A stretch of 64,000 nucleotides of DNA from Alviniconcha marisindica. Its lineage: Eukaryota > Mollusca > Gastropoda > Provannidae. Of this stretch, positions 19,701 to 32,604 are shown in pieces. The translations under genes and the position numbers were made by a program. The notes beneath the pieces are model-generated. The model saw only the letters and a program-made list of their open reading frames with translations, was not told the DNA's origin and made no database searches. Numbering within the stretch: position 1 is the stretch's first letter; every line of letters begins with the position of its first letter. The stretch is from positions 900,001 through 964,000 of the forward strand of contig JABMCL010002216.1 in NCBI GenBank assembly GCA_018857735.1, written 5' to 3'.

Positions 19701-22700
19701 TCATCAGAGAACTAAAAGACAAAAATTGTACAATAGGGCTCTTTTCCCTAATACTTTTTTTTAACCAACTTCCGCTATGTGTGTCAAAGCAGGTTTAGAA
19801 ACGAATACCAAACACAGCGTCAACTTCCATTTCCATAGACAGAGTGAATCAGACTACAGTCACAGATACAAAAACCGTTGCCAAGAAATGGACAATTTTG
19901 ACGCACCCCCCCCCCTCCTTTTTCCACCTTTTAATAACCGACCCAGAAACATGCCAGGACAGAAGCATTTACTGTATTTCATTAAAAAGACCAGGGATGA
20001 GAGAAACTATGGAGGACAATAGCTCCAGTAACCCCCCCTCCATGTGCATACACACAGCCCACTAGGATCCTGTGTCTGTTTCAAGGGCAGCCTTGGGGAA
20101 TCCTATGCATGATGGACTGGAGCACAGCTGGGCACCCCCCCCCTCCCTACCACCCCATACCCCCTACCCCCCTCTCCTGCTACAATCTTAAACTCTTGCA
20201 AAGGATAATATAAAATGATATATTGGGCCAATATATGTATAAAGAGCAAATAAAGGCGGATTATTTCTAACCCTGATTAGCAAAAGAGTCCACAAATTCC
20301 AGGTAGAGAAACAAGTCTACAATTTTAGTCACATAGCGAGATAGTCCTATTTGAGCTCTACACATGCCAGTTCTTTTACCATCATCACCATTTAGAAGTT
20401 AAACACAATTAAGGGGGCTATTTGCTCTTCACACATATGGGCCCAGATCAACATCATGACAGAGAATAATTTCACACAAACATCTACAGATACACAACAA
20501 GAGTTAATACAAAAAGTGAAAAGAAAAACGTAAACCAAGAAAAACTAATGCTCAGTTGACTCACATTCAAAATGAGAAAAATAACTTCTTTTTCAATCTG
20601 TGGCTTTGAAAATGGGCCAGAATCACTCAAACCAGTATGGATATTTTCACATATATACTGTACAACAGAAACTGTCATCAAGCAGAATTTAAAACATACT
20701 TAAACAGATTTTTTTTTCTGAGGCAAGAGTATATATATGCATACTCATGTCCATATATCATGTAACAATAATATAAAGCAGGAACACAGCGAAGTCAGAA
20801 TATACTCAGAAAACAACTGGTTTTTGTTGCTGTTTTTAACTGTTTGATGCCACTGAGACTTAGAAATTTGATAAAGCTCTCTTCAAACAAGCCTGTAATC
20901 TGACTAAATATTAATGAAATTATCATTATGCCACCTTTCCAGATACCCTAACTCAGAGAAAAAGGGAAACACACGAATCACCCCTACTCCCCCACCCCTC
21001 TCATAAGTACAAGTTGATGTCAAGAAAAGCATTTTGTGCATCATCCTGTCCATGTATGCAAGAACCTTGGAGGAATACAGGAACCTTGGAAAGATCCCAT
21101 CAAGTAGTCTCTGAGAAAATGCTGATGTTCAGTTTCTTTTTGGAGCAGCATTAAAGCTAGATGGAACTCATCATTACATTTACAACGATTCACACAAACC
21201 TGCATTTGACATGAACACTTCATAACTCTCAGAAACTTTGTAACTCTCATACAAACCTACTGATGCATGAAGTGGAGCAAGACAAAAAGCAGAATGCACT
21301 TAAAAAATAAACCTCATGTTTTCATAACAAGAGTACACTTCAACTTCAAGTAAATACAAATATTTACACACATAATTATGTACTCGAGTAAATCACTTCC
21401 ACAACCATCAATAGTAACTACAAGAAAAAAACTGAAAAAGCAGTTAAGGAGTACAATCAGAACTGTGCACTTCAATATAATTGTACATTTTGGATATGTA
21501 GGAAAGCTTGTTATGGAAGTCACCTGAACTCATAAAATATAATTATATACATATACACTGGTCATTTCAATTTTTTTGTTCATGACCTGTATTTATAAAA
21601 TGATATAATCATTTTTCTCCAGAACCAATATTCATTTTATTGTACATCTTTCAAGCTGTTTAATTAAAAGCATACTGGCAATGTCTAAGGAGCTCAACTG
21701 CAAGAGGCTGTGAAATTATTTTGGCTTTCATATCCCTTCATAACTGACAATTTACAATAATTTTCATCCACACAGTAATAACCAGCATAATACAGAATAT
21801 AAGGAAGCACAGATAATGCAATGACTGTCACATAACATATAAATCATGAGTCAAACAAGAAGAGCAATTCAGCTCAGACAACTCACATTCAAATTTCAAG
21901 TCCAAAACCATAAAAAAACACAAACAAGATGCAACAACTATACATCTCCCTTACGTTTAGTATGCACAGAAAGTCACAAAGAACATACCTGCATTCTGTT
22001 TTAGTGTGTGTGGTGTAGCAACTATACAATGTTTAAACAACAGTGAACAACCTAAAAGTCACAATTTGAACTTTATGTTTTTAACACACCTGTGACCTTG
22101 AACAAGGTCAGGGTCATCGAACAAGGCATGAATCTGAAGACCTCAAGCAAGTTTATAATCATGCAAAGTTTAAAAGCACTTAATGAGCAGCCAAGAAAAA
22201 GGTAATGTTAGAGTGTTCTTGTCAAATAAGTAAGCATGTTCGTTATGCCTCTTAAATACATGTTAAAGTAAAAAAGACATATTTAACATTTGTACAAAGT
22301 TTCAACTTAAGGAATCCGACAAGAACAAGTTTTTCTTAGTTAAAACTGCCCAACACAGCCGTGACCTTGCAATAATGGTTCAGGTTACTGAAGGTGGTAC
22401 GACCAGGTAAAGTATGACAAGGAGCAGTACTTTGATGCAAAGCTTGACATTTATCATACTTACAGTGTGGGAGAAAACTGCAACATTAAAAGCCTTGTAG
22501 TTGGACACACCAGACACTCATCTTGCTGGCTGGCCCAACATCAATCATTACATGTACAGACTTACATTTTTTTTACTCAAGTCCCAAAAGCATTGACTGT
22601 AACACACAATGACCTTGTAACGATATTTTGCAGTAAATAACACCACAAGCCACCTCTTTCATCAGCTACAACTAAACAAGTGGTGGTAGTAGTGGAGGGT

Positions 22701-24154
22701 AGGGGGTGAATCAGTAGTTTTTTAATGCCAGCCAGTCTTACTTTTTACATTAAAAGGAGACCCAAACTGAGCCTGATAACGACAGGAATGGAACAAAGAT
22801 TACACTCACAGCAATTTGTTGTCAGCTGATGCCTAGTTTCTTCAAAATCAACGCCTGAAAGTTGTACAGTCTAACAGGCACGCGTACTGCAAGCACCACC
22901 CTTTTGACTCGGTCTGTGACACTGATATGGGCCGTCTGCCAGCTCAGCAGGTTGCCAGGGTTTAATATTCCTTGTACTTTTACCTGGCAAGGAATAACAT
23001 CTTTATGCCTTGTGTCAATTTAATCATTGTTATCAAACATTTTGCTTCACTTGACCCATACATAATACCTAGGTGTGCTGTTCAGGTCTAATGCTCTACA
23101 TCACTTTGGTAAACTAGCTGTAGTGTAGGTGAAGGGAATGCAAGTTGGGCTGTTTTGCTTCACTTGACCCATACATAATACATAGGTGTGCTGTTCAGGT
23201 CTAATGCTCTACGTCACTTCGTAGACTAGCTGTAGTGTAGGTGAAAGGAATGCAAGTTGGGCTGTCTTTTGTCTTCTGATTCCTTGCCAACAGTGCCTGA
23301 GTACAACCACGGTTTTTGTATTGCAACATTTGTACCTGTGTAAGGCCTTCGTAGCTGTAACATTCTGGGCCAACTTTTTATGATCGTCATTAGCAAAGAC
23401 AAACCAACATGGCCATGTCCCGATGGGCTCAAATTCAAAGTAATAAAAGTACACCTGTTGCATAAATGTTGATAGAACAACTATGATGATCATGTACATG
23501 AACCCTGCAGATGGAAACGTTTCCACATTTTGTACATTTTTTGGCCTTTTATTCTTCTGTGTGGTTCCCCTTAAAAAAAAATAAAAATTAACGGACAAAG
23601 TGCATTACAAAATGTTGAATCTGTGGGTACTCACCATATACACGGTGATAAGAGAAATAAGCATGTGTCGGTCATGTTTTGTTGGAATGTTAAGAAAACT
23701 CTCACACTAGTTACAGGCAATATTTGCTCGGTGAGTTACAAGCAGTCATGAAGGGAGACTGCAAAACACAACTCGACAATCCCCAAACCCAAGTTCTGGA
23801 CACTGGGGAGGTGCATTTTTAAAGCTCCCATATGGCTAAAATGAAAATTTAAAACCAACTTGCAAATTGGTGATGATAATTTCAAAGCGTGTCAAGTTTC
23901 CCAAAGATTTGTCATGCAAAAATGGCACATACTCATTTATGCAGAGTGCTTACGCTAATAAGATGGGTGGAAATTCCAGTAACTTAACAGCAAAAGGCAT
24001 CTGGCTGGTGTGGAAAAGGACATTTTAGCAGACACAAAAAGAGTTTAAGTAATGGAGGGAATAAGGTGGTTTCTTATAGCAAGTTTTACTGCACACACAC
24101 ACACACACGCATGCACGCACACACACACACATTACAACATTCATCAACACTGCT
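16726..24154. other. Long AT-rich stretch without genes; partly possible 3' UTR of the minus-strand gene
   Basis: No exon-like ORF is seen on either strand over 7 kb. It holds (GT)n at 16800-16871, scattered TTTATT (AATAAA on minus, for example near 18505 and 21637), a 113-bp tandem duplication at 23041-23266 and (CA)n at 24093-24131. The portion next to 24155 should be the 3' UTR of the zinc-finger gene; its length cannot be decided from sequence. Confidence 0.5.
23041..23266. repeat. 113-bp tandem duplication
   Basis: 23041-23153 and 23154-23266 repeat each other with about five differences. Both contain CACTTGACCCATACATAATA and GCTGTTCAGGTCTAATGCTC. Confidence 0.93.
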
Positions 24155-26937
24155 TCAATCATCATCATCAATACAAATGATCTCCACAACATCATCATCA
24201 GAGGCACGCACAACCGTCCAGTCAATGGAAGAACGGACTTGGGCAGAAGACGACTTAGCTCCTTGCAGAGGTGACTTGGGCTCCAGAGGGGGAGGCTTGG
24301 ATGGAACAGGACCCCTTGGGGCGGTTGTTGAAGGACTCTGCAGTCTTCCTGGTCCTCGCAGAATGCTGGGGTGGTGCCCACTGCTGTTCTTAGCAGGAGG
24401 CTGCTGGTGGAGAAGATGCTTGCTTAGCTGCGTCAGGGGAAGCGCAAGATGTTGAGGTGGGTAGTATTTCTGTCGCACTATGTCGTGCTTGGATGTGTCT
24501 GGTTGTGACGGGCGCTGTTGCTTCGATGACCGTTGCACGGGATGACTGGCGCATGGCTGGAGATCCTGGGGACACGCATCGAGCCGGCTTCGAAGATCCG
24601 GTTGTAAGAAGTTGGGCTGCTGATGAACAGCAGCCACCTGTTTTCGGGTAGGTGCCTGTGTGCACTCCAGCCCAAGAGAGGCAGCTAGCTGTTTGTTGCT
24701 CAGATCTGTTGCACTGTACACAGCACCAATGCTCAGCTGCGACAAGCTGTCATCGTTTACCTTAGCACCACGTACATTTCTGTTTCTGTGCTCTGCCTTT
24801 TCACTCGCTGGCCTGAGAGAAGTAGCTCTTGGGGTCAGGTTGAACATGCTAAGCCGTTTTCGAAGCCCCAAACAATCATCACCAACTGCGGGGGCAGATG
24901 AGCCTGGCACGACTTGTTCCGAAGCACCAACTGGACCCTGCTGCGTTGGCTCCCCAAAGCTGTTCTGCGAAGGGAGCGGCAACAGCGACACAGGCACCAC
25001 ATCGGTTGGAAAAGGCACCGGCTCAGAGGACACTGGCACGCTAGTAGCAGAAGAGGAGGAGTTAGCGGTGTGCAACATTTGAGGCACTGGGCGGTCGGCC
25101 ACCATCCAGGGTGAGGCTGGACAGTGGCCCACAGCCCTGGAAATGGACAAGGGGTAAACTGCATCCGGCTGGCTCTCCGACTTCTGCTGATCGGACTGCT
25201 TGGAGCTGCACGTCTTGGAGTCTTCATCTGAGGAGGAGGAGGCAGTCTGAACAGTGATTTCTTCACTGCTGCTGTCCTCTCTTTCTGGCAGGAGCTGCTT
25301 GCGTCGGCTTTTGGGGCAAGGGCGCAGGTGCCTGGGGAGAGACTTCTGGATTCCACTGGAAGAAGGCTTGGAAGACCTCTGAGCAGAAGCCCCGGTTGGG
25401 CCTCTGGCAGACAAACTTGTCCCCTGGATGTTGGTGTGCTGCGGCGGACCAATCTCTTCCAAAGGAACATACACCAGCTTCTGCGACTCCTGTCCATTTT
25501 CTGTCCAGTTCTTGTTGACCTGCTTCACAAGGAACTTAGGAATAGGACCAAACGAGGAACTCCTCACACAAGATGTGGGGTAGGGGTAGGATGAGTGAGC
25601 ACGATGGTTAGGGTGAGAAGGAGGATTGGGAAGGCTAGGATGCTGGTGGGCAGAAGCTCCCGCACCACAGTGCGTGTTGGAATAACCATCTTGCCCGGCA
25701 TTCTTGTGTTTCTTTTCAAAGAGGGACTGCATGTAAAGCTCCGAATGGTGAGAAATCACAGGCATCTTCTGCACTGTATTGAACATATCCTCAGGAACAT
25801 CCACCTGGGTAATAGATATGTCATCGTCAATGGTTATCTCTTGGTTGACAATTGTCCTCCTCCGCATGGTCCAGCGACGAATCTCCTCTGCACGCAGCCT
25901 GGTGAGTCCCACTGTGCACTTCTTTGTCAGCCGCAGAAGTCTTCGGCTTCTTGTGTTCAAACCTGTCCGTAATGTCTTCACGTACTCTCTCCTTTCTACA
26001 CTGTTGAATTTGAATATATGGCAGTAGCCTGTCACAATGCCTTTCCTCTTTTTGTTCATGATGGGGTAGTCGTTGGTTCTGTGACGGAGTTTGGCACCTC
26101 TCTCATCCTGCATCCGGTTGATGCAGTACTGTTCGATATTGGTAATAGGAGGCACCACCAGGTCGCCTTTCATGTGCTTTTTCAGCCTCTGACCCAAAGG
26201 AGAGGAGAAGTCAATGGCCAAAAGGGAGCCCTGAGTAGTTCGCCGGGCAGCACCACTGTCAAAGATCTCACTCTCACTGGCATCCTCACTGTCAAGGCAC
26301 AAGCTAAGACGTCTTTTAGCTGCCTCCGCACTCTCCCGACTGAGCTGGGAGATGAGGGAGCGGGTGGTGCGAGGGGAGTGAAGGGGCTCACCAGTGATGG
26401 GCCCCTCAACAGCCACTATTTGACAGTCCAGGTCCACTTCACCGTGGTTCTCTGCCTCGTGCTTCAAACGATCAGCGCCAGAGTTGGTCACCAGATCAAG
26501 CTTCTTCAAGAACTCGTCGTGAACCACGCAGCTCGACGGGTGAGCCTCCGGCGACACCCTGCAGCTCCGCTCCGGGGCCCAGTGCGCGTGCAGGGGTCGC
26601 GAGTCATCCCACTCCCACTTGAGCCGCTGCCTTCGCTCTTGGTGCCTGGCCTTGTCCTGGGCAAAGGCCCTGAACATGCGCTGCTGTTTCCGTGTGAAGT
26701 GACCGGAGAAGTTGTTGAGATGATTGTGCTGCACCATCTTGGCTTGGTGATTGCCCGCTGCCCCCACCTTGCCGCCGCTGCTGCCGCCGTTGCTGAAGGG
26801 GACAAACTGACTGATGCAGGATGCTGCACTGCTGCTGCAAGCTTCCTGGTGAAGGTGAAGGAGCTTGTGCTCCTTGAACTGCTTTCTACAGATGCAGCAG
26901 CATAGGCTATCACCCTGGCTCTTGTCCCGAGTCACGT
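24155..26937 (-). other. Coding exon 3 of the zinc-finger gene
   Basis: A 2783-nt exon with the stop TGA at 24155-24157. The open frame continues upstream of the acceptor to 27043, but those 35 codons are intronic. They are hydrophobic, and a good acceptor separates them from the exon. Confidence 0.88.
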
Positions 26938-29037
26938 CTGAAAGGCCAAGCAAATAATGCCATGATTCATTATTCCGATACGAAATCAATGTGCAAAGGG
27001 AGTTAATTAGTGCTTGAAAGACGTTACACAAACACAACAACAAAGACCTGAGTCACCTACAGTAACTTTCACCTGGCGTGTGAGTAAATACAAGGTACAT
27101 AAACTCCACCAGAAGTACATCAACCCAGCTGTTTAAAAACCCTGAGTCACCAACAGTAACTATCGCCTGGCATGCGAGTAAATACAAGGTACACAAACCC
27201 CACCAGAGGTACACCAACCCAGCTGTTTGTTTTTCACTGCAACCAACATTCACTGCAAGGAGTATTGCACAGTGGCAGAACTAAGTCTTAACCGTAGCCT
27301 CACTCTTTCCCTTCACTCCACTGTCACTGAAGCAACCAAACTTTTCCTTTGTGTTTTTTTGCACTGCATTAACCCTTTCAACACTGGCTACAAACACTGC
27401 ACACTGCACTGCTTCTGCCCCCCTTGAGGTACAGGCTGTTGACAAGAATGTATCTGGAGTGATCTGTTCATCAAGTAACACTACGGGAAGCATTTTTTAA
27501 ATCAACTGTTGGTTAGCTCGTAACCAGACTTAACATGAAGTTGGTCTTCAGTCACTGGCGGATCAAAATAACTGGGCATGCGGTCAAGCTCAACTGATCC
27601 ATTCATATACAGTACAGTCGGCAGTGGAATAAGACATTTCAGTGGGGCTAGAGGAGAATGGTGCTGGCGGTTCCAGTTGTACCTGTAACTATTTTAAATG
27701 ATTCCATGCATCCATTTTATTCCATCTTCTATAGCAGGCAAATCGAACAAAATGACTACGACCAGCTTTTCAAACTTACCACAGTGATTCCCACCTAAGT
27801 TTTCAGATCCATGCCCTGTGTATGGTGGTGCCTGAAAATATAGTTAAATAAATTAGGCAGTTTTAGTGGCGTCATTGTAAAGCCCAGCAGCAGTATACAC
27901 TTTCCAACAGACAGACGCAGATGGGCACGGGTGGGGTGGTGGGGGTGGTGGGAGTTGACACCCTGGTCAAATACAGAGGTTTTGTCAGGGTTTTTTTGCT
28001 TGGAAATAGTGCTGAACAAAAGCATACTACTTCATTACATTATCATAATTAAATTAATGAATTCATAATAACTGTGACAGTGTACAGTATGAGCATGACT
28101 ACATCAGTACTTGCTCTCTCTCTCTCTGAGAGTGACATCCCCCCCCCCCTTACTGAACATTCTTTATAAGATAAGCACTGACTGCTACCATTTTCTTTTG
28201 CAATACTAGTCGTATGAAATAATCAGATGTTCTACTGCCTTATTTGCTGGTTGCATGCTCATGTGTATAACTGATTGATGTGTGCATGTGTGCATCTGGT
28301 GCTGTGAACATGCTGTTTTGTGTCGAAATTCTCATGTATAAAATTTCACTCACTTATTTATGCCTATATGTATATACATATATAAATGATGCCTGTAATT
28401 TTATGTTTACTCATCAGTAGCTTGGCAAGGACTAGTCAGACAAGTTTTTGACTGAACCTAAACTACAATCATTGTAAAATAAAGTTTTCAAGTTTGAGTT
28501 CTCTCTCTTGCATACGTGCATGCACACACACACTGTTAATCTGGTGTGTATAGATTTGCAGGAGCTAATTTAGTTATTAACATGGGGGTGTTTTCTTTCT
28601 GGTTTTGCACTATGCCAGTCAACTAAACATAACATATGACTTCAGGAATACCAGGGGAGTTAATTCTGTGACTTTTCCTTTACTGTGACAGTTGCACCCC
28701 CTGATCAGAAGAGCATACTATAAGCTGTGCTTACAACAATAGAGGCAGCAGGTGAAAAAATGTAAATTATCTGACTTGCAAGCTGTCCATGTCAATGATG
28801 GTGGGCAGGGTGGATGCAACTTTAATGACTTTACTGATTCATGAGGATGTTCAAAGCCTGCACTGAAAGTTTCAAATGAAAGGATCATTAAGTGCATGTG
28901 GCTGGATTCAGTACTAAAATCAGAAAGCGTTTATGTCACAATTTTAACCAACTGCCCATCAACAGCAATCAAAACAAAACTTAATCACACTGTTTTCCCA
29001 AACTGCAAGAGTGTGTGTGTGTGTGTGTAGTGTGTGT

Positions 29038-29108
<71 letters not shown>

Positions 29109-29951
29109 ACATCTGTGTATGAAGGTCAGTGAAAGTGTGTAGTGTCATTTTACATACACACCTAATAATACACAACCATTCATGAACATTCAGTCACACA
29201 TACATGGTAAATTATAAAGAAAATCATACCGGTGATGCATATTTTGAATGGAAGGACAAGACAGGCAACTTGTCCATTGTTGGAAAACTCTCAACAGTCA
29301 TTGCGCTGCCATTCAGTATTCACACAACCACCAGTTTTGCATGACAAGCTCCATTCTGCAACAAAATTTACAGATAATATATATATAATGGAACTGTCAA
29401 ATATAAAATTTATGTGTGGTTATGGTTTGATCAGATAAAATAAGTGAAAATTTGAAAGGTCAGAGACTCACACTGAAAGGATTTATATAATTACTTAAAT
29501 TATTACGTAATCTAGATTTGCATGAAACTGTACAGACAGTCATATTTTAGCAGCATTGAGCATGAGAATGAGTTTTCACAAAAAACAATGTTCAGACCAT
29601 GTAATTAAAAGAGAAACGCTGTAAAGACTAACAGTAACACCCAGTCAACTAGACTGGCTGTATCAGGGCAAAACATTCAGACTAATCAGAGCCTATGAAA
29701 GAGGAAAAAAAATGGTAGGACACTTTTTCCCCCCAGCAGTCACTGTGACTGTTCCAAGGTGGGGAAAAACAAATAAGAGAAGAATGCATCCTCAGGCTGC
29801 TAGCCTTAACAATAAGAAAACCTAACTTATTATCTGCCTTAAATAATTTCAGCAGAATTTAAAAATACTCAGACACCAGTTTCTGTTTTGTTTTTGTTTT
29901 TAAAGAACACTGGTCTTTTTTCAAAACATTGATTTAAAAATATTAAAAAAA

Positions 29952-29998
<47 letters not shown>

Positions 29999-31265
29999 GT
30001 AATGTACAGCACTTTGCTGGATCAAAATTGCAAATGGGAGTCATTTGAAGTGAGGATGCAAACTGGCCTAAAAACAAAGAAAATACACATACAAACATTT
30101 CCATCAGCAGGTTACGTTTGATTGTTCTGTCAGTATATTTATTTTTACAAAAGTTTATTTTTGCTTCAAATCTGAGATACTCAGCGTGCAGCTGTGTTGA
30201 TTTAAACAAAATGTATTCATACATCATAATCATAAGCTCAACAAGAAAGTACAGGAAACACAAAAGCAATATACTTATCTGAGTGTTAGTAACTCTCAGA
30301 TAAGTATATTGCTTTTGTGTTTCCTGTGCCCTGTTACCTATATAGATTAAGTGATAATTACATATGTATACATTTACAATGGCAAGATGGCAAATTACTG
30401 TCAAAAGTCAACAAAACAAACCAAAAGCCAAAAAGACACAACAACAAAACTGGGGAGTGGGGGGTGGGGGGTGGGGGGGGGGTAGTATATAACTAACTGA
30501 ATGGTCTAATGATTATTGATCTGTGAGAGAGAGGGGGTGGGGGGGGGGGGGGTAAAGCATGTACTTCTTCACTAGTATTTATAATAAACACATTTAAGCA
30601 GACTTTTACAGATTTGCAGCTGTGTTGCTTTGCTCTTTAACAATGAGGAGTACAAAATGGCTGGCCTGGGATGTATTTAATATTTTGTGAAAGGACTGTA
30701 ACTCCTCTTTACCAACTTCAGCGAAAGAAAGTACATGGAGTCACATCTGATAGCCGCATGAAACCAGACAATGAATGAAATTCAAAGCTTGGAACTCTGA
30801 ACTACTTCAACTGAAAGACTGTCACTCTAAACTGCCCTATAAACTGCATTCGACAGATTACCTACAGGCTCTGTAATGTCACGCTGCCACTGACACCTCC
30901 CTCTTCCCCGCCCCCCTCAATCAAAATGTCTAAACTTCAAGCTCTATACCCAGGTTCACCCCAGATTCATGAACTAGTTTAGTAGTTATGGTCATGCGTG
31001 TATATGGTATGATAAAATCTGTTTACCCCAAAACCTGTCTGGGGTAATACTAATAGTAATACACAGGGTAAAAATGAGTAATTTGAGGCAAAAAGAGTAA
31101 CCCTTGACATTAAATATTCTAGTCTGAGACTGTGATACCATGCATGGAATTGGATATTCTCAAAATGCAAAAAGGCAGGGTTTCAGAGACCACCAGGCCA
31201 GGAAATGGTGAAGAGTAAGCCCTGTGTCACCTGAAACCTTATTGAGCATTGTGTATGTGTATGTG

Positions 31266-31296
<31 letters not shown>

Positions 31297-32548
31297 GGGG
31301 GGGGGGGGGGGGGGAGGGGGAGCTTCTACTTGCATTAAAACTAATAAAAGTTCAAGCTAAACTAGGATGAATAAACATTTTCACTGTTAAAAGTAAGTAC
31401 TGTTTCGGAATACCTGTGTACAACTTCATATCTTGATGAACTCAACTTCATTTCATACAGTCTGGTATCATGCAATCACAAATAAGACAAATGATAGTAC
31501 AGCGGCCCATTAAGTGTGATGCATGTGTTGCAGCTGTGTTGCTTTGCTCTTTAACAATGAGGAGTACAAAATGGCTGGCCTGGAATGTATTTAATACTTT
31601 GTGAAAGGACTGTAACTCTTCTTTACCAACTTCAGCGAAAGAAAGTACATGGAGTCACATCTGATGGCCGCATGAAACCAGACATTAAGTGCAATGCATT
31701 GCTACTTCTCTATACACATTTTGCTGACATTTACTGATTTAGACATAATCTGACATGTTTTCACAAAAAAGTGTAAAGATACACATATACATCATTATTA
31801 CATAGTTACATTTTATAACGTCACTGCTTAACAACATATTCTTTCATGGTATCAGAAATCCAGTGCAAAATATTTGCAATTACCTGTAATAACTGTTGTT
31901 TGTTGTTTTTTCTTCTTCTACTCAGTTCTAGATTCTTTTTTCTTTTCTTTCTTCACTCAGTCATTTGGGTACATGTTAGACATAACCTGTCTTTCAGTTT
32001 TCATCCACACAGAGAATTAACTCTGTGCATTGATGCAGTCATTTGCAAAAGTTTAAGACAAGATATGATTTTCAAGCTTTTTTATACTATGATGTCAGAT
32101 TATCTAATTTCATGTTATTATTGCATCATCCAATTTGGGTTGAAGATGAATATAAGGAAAGAAAAAGGACGTTTTAGAGAGCGTGTGAGATGGGGGAGAA
32201 AAAAATTATAAATCAAAAAACACAAACAGAAACAAAAGAAACTTTCACATGTCATCACTTTTCAAATTGTGTTGAATTATGCTTTTGGTGAAATAAACAT
32301 CTGGTATGAAGGCCAAAAAAATAATATGCTGTTTTGTCAAATTTATTTATAATTTTATAAAAATCATGTCTGGTCTTAACTTTTGCAAATGACTGTACTT
32401 CAAAAATGTCTTTTGTTGGACAAAAATTCTGTTTTGGCATCAGAATCTATTAAAAAATATTGTCAATAACCTCTCTCTCTCTCTCACACACACTCACACA
32501 AACACACACAGCAGAAACACTAATACACACACACAGCAGAAACACTAA

Positions 32549-32604
<56 letters not shown>

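Noticed and set aside
26018..26905. 295-codon + strand frame opposite zinc-finger exon 3
   Set aside because: Antisense shadow of the real exon. The minus frame has the zinc-finger spacing, splice phases and stop.
26941..27043. First 35 codons of the open frame upstream of zinc-finger exon 3
   Set aside because: They lie before a good acceptor (CCTTTCAG at 26938-26945). Phase-matched exons 2 and 1 provide a better N-terminus.
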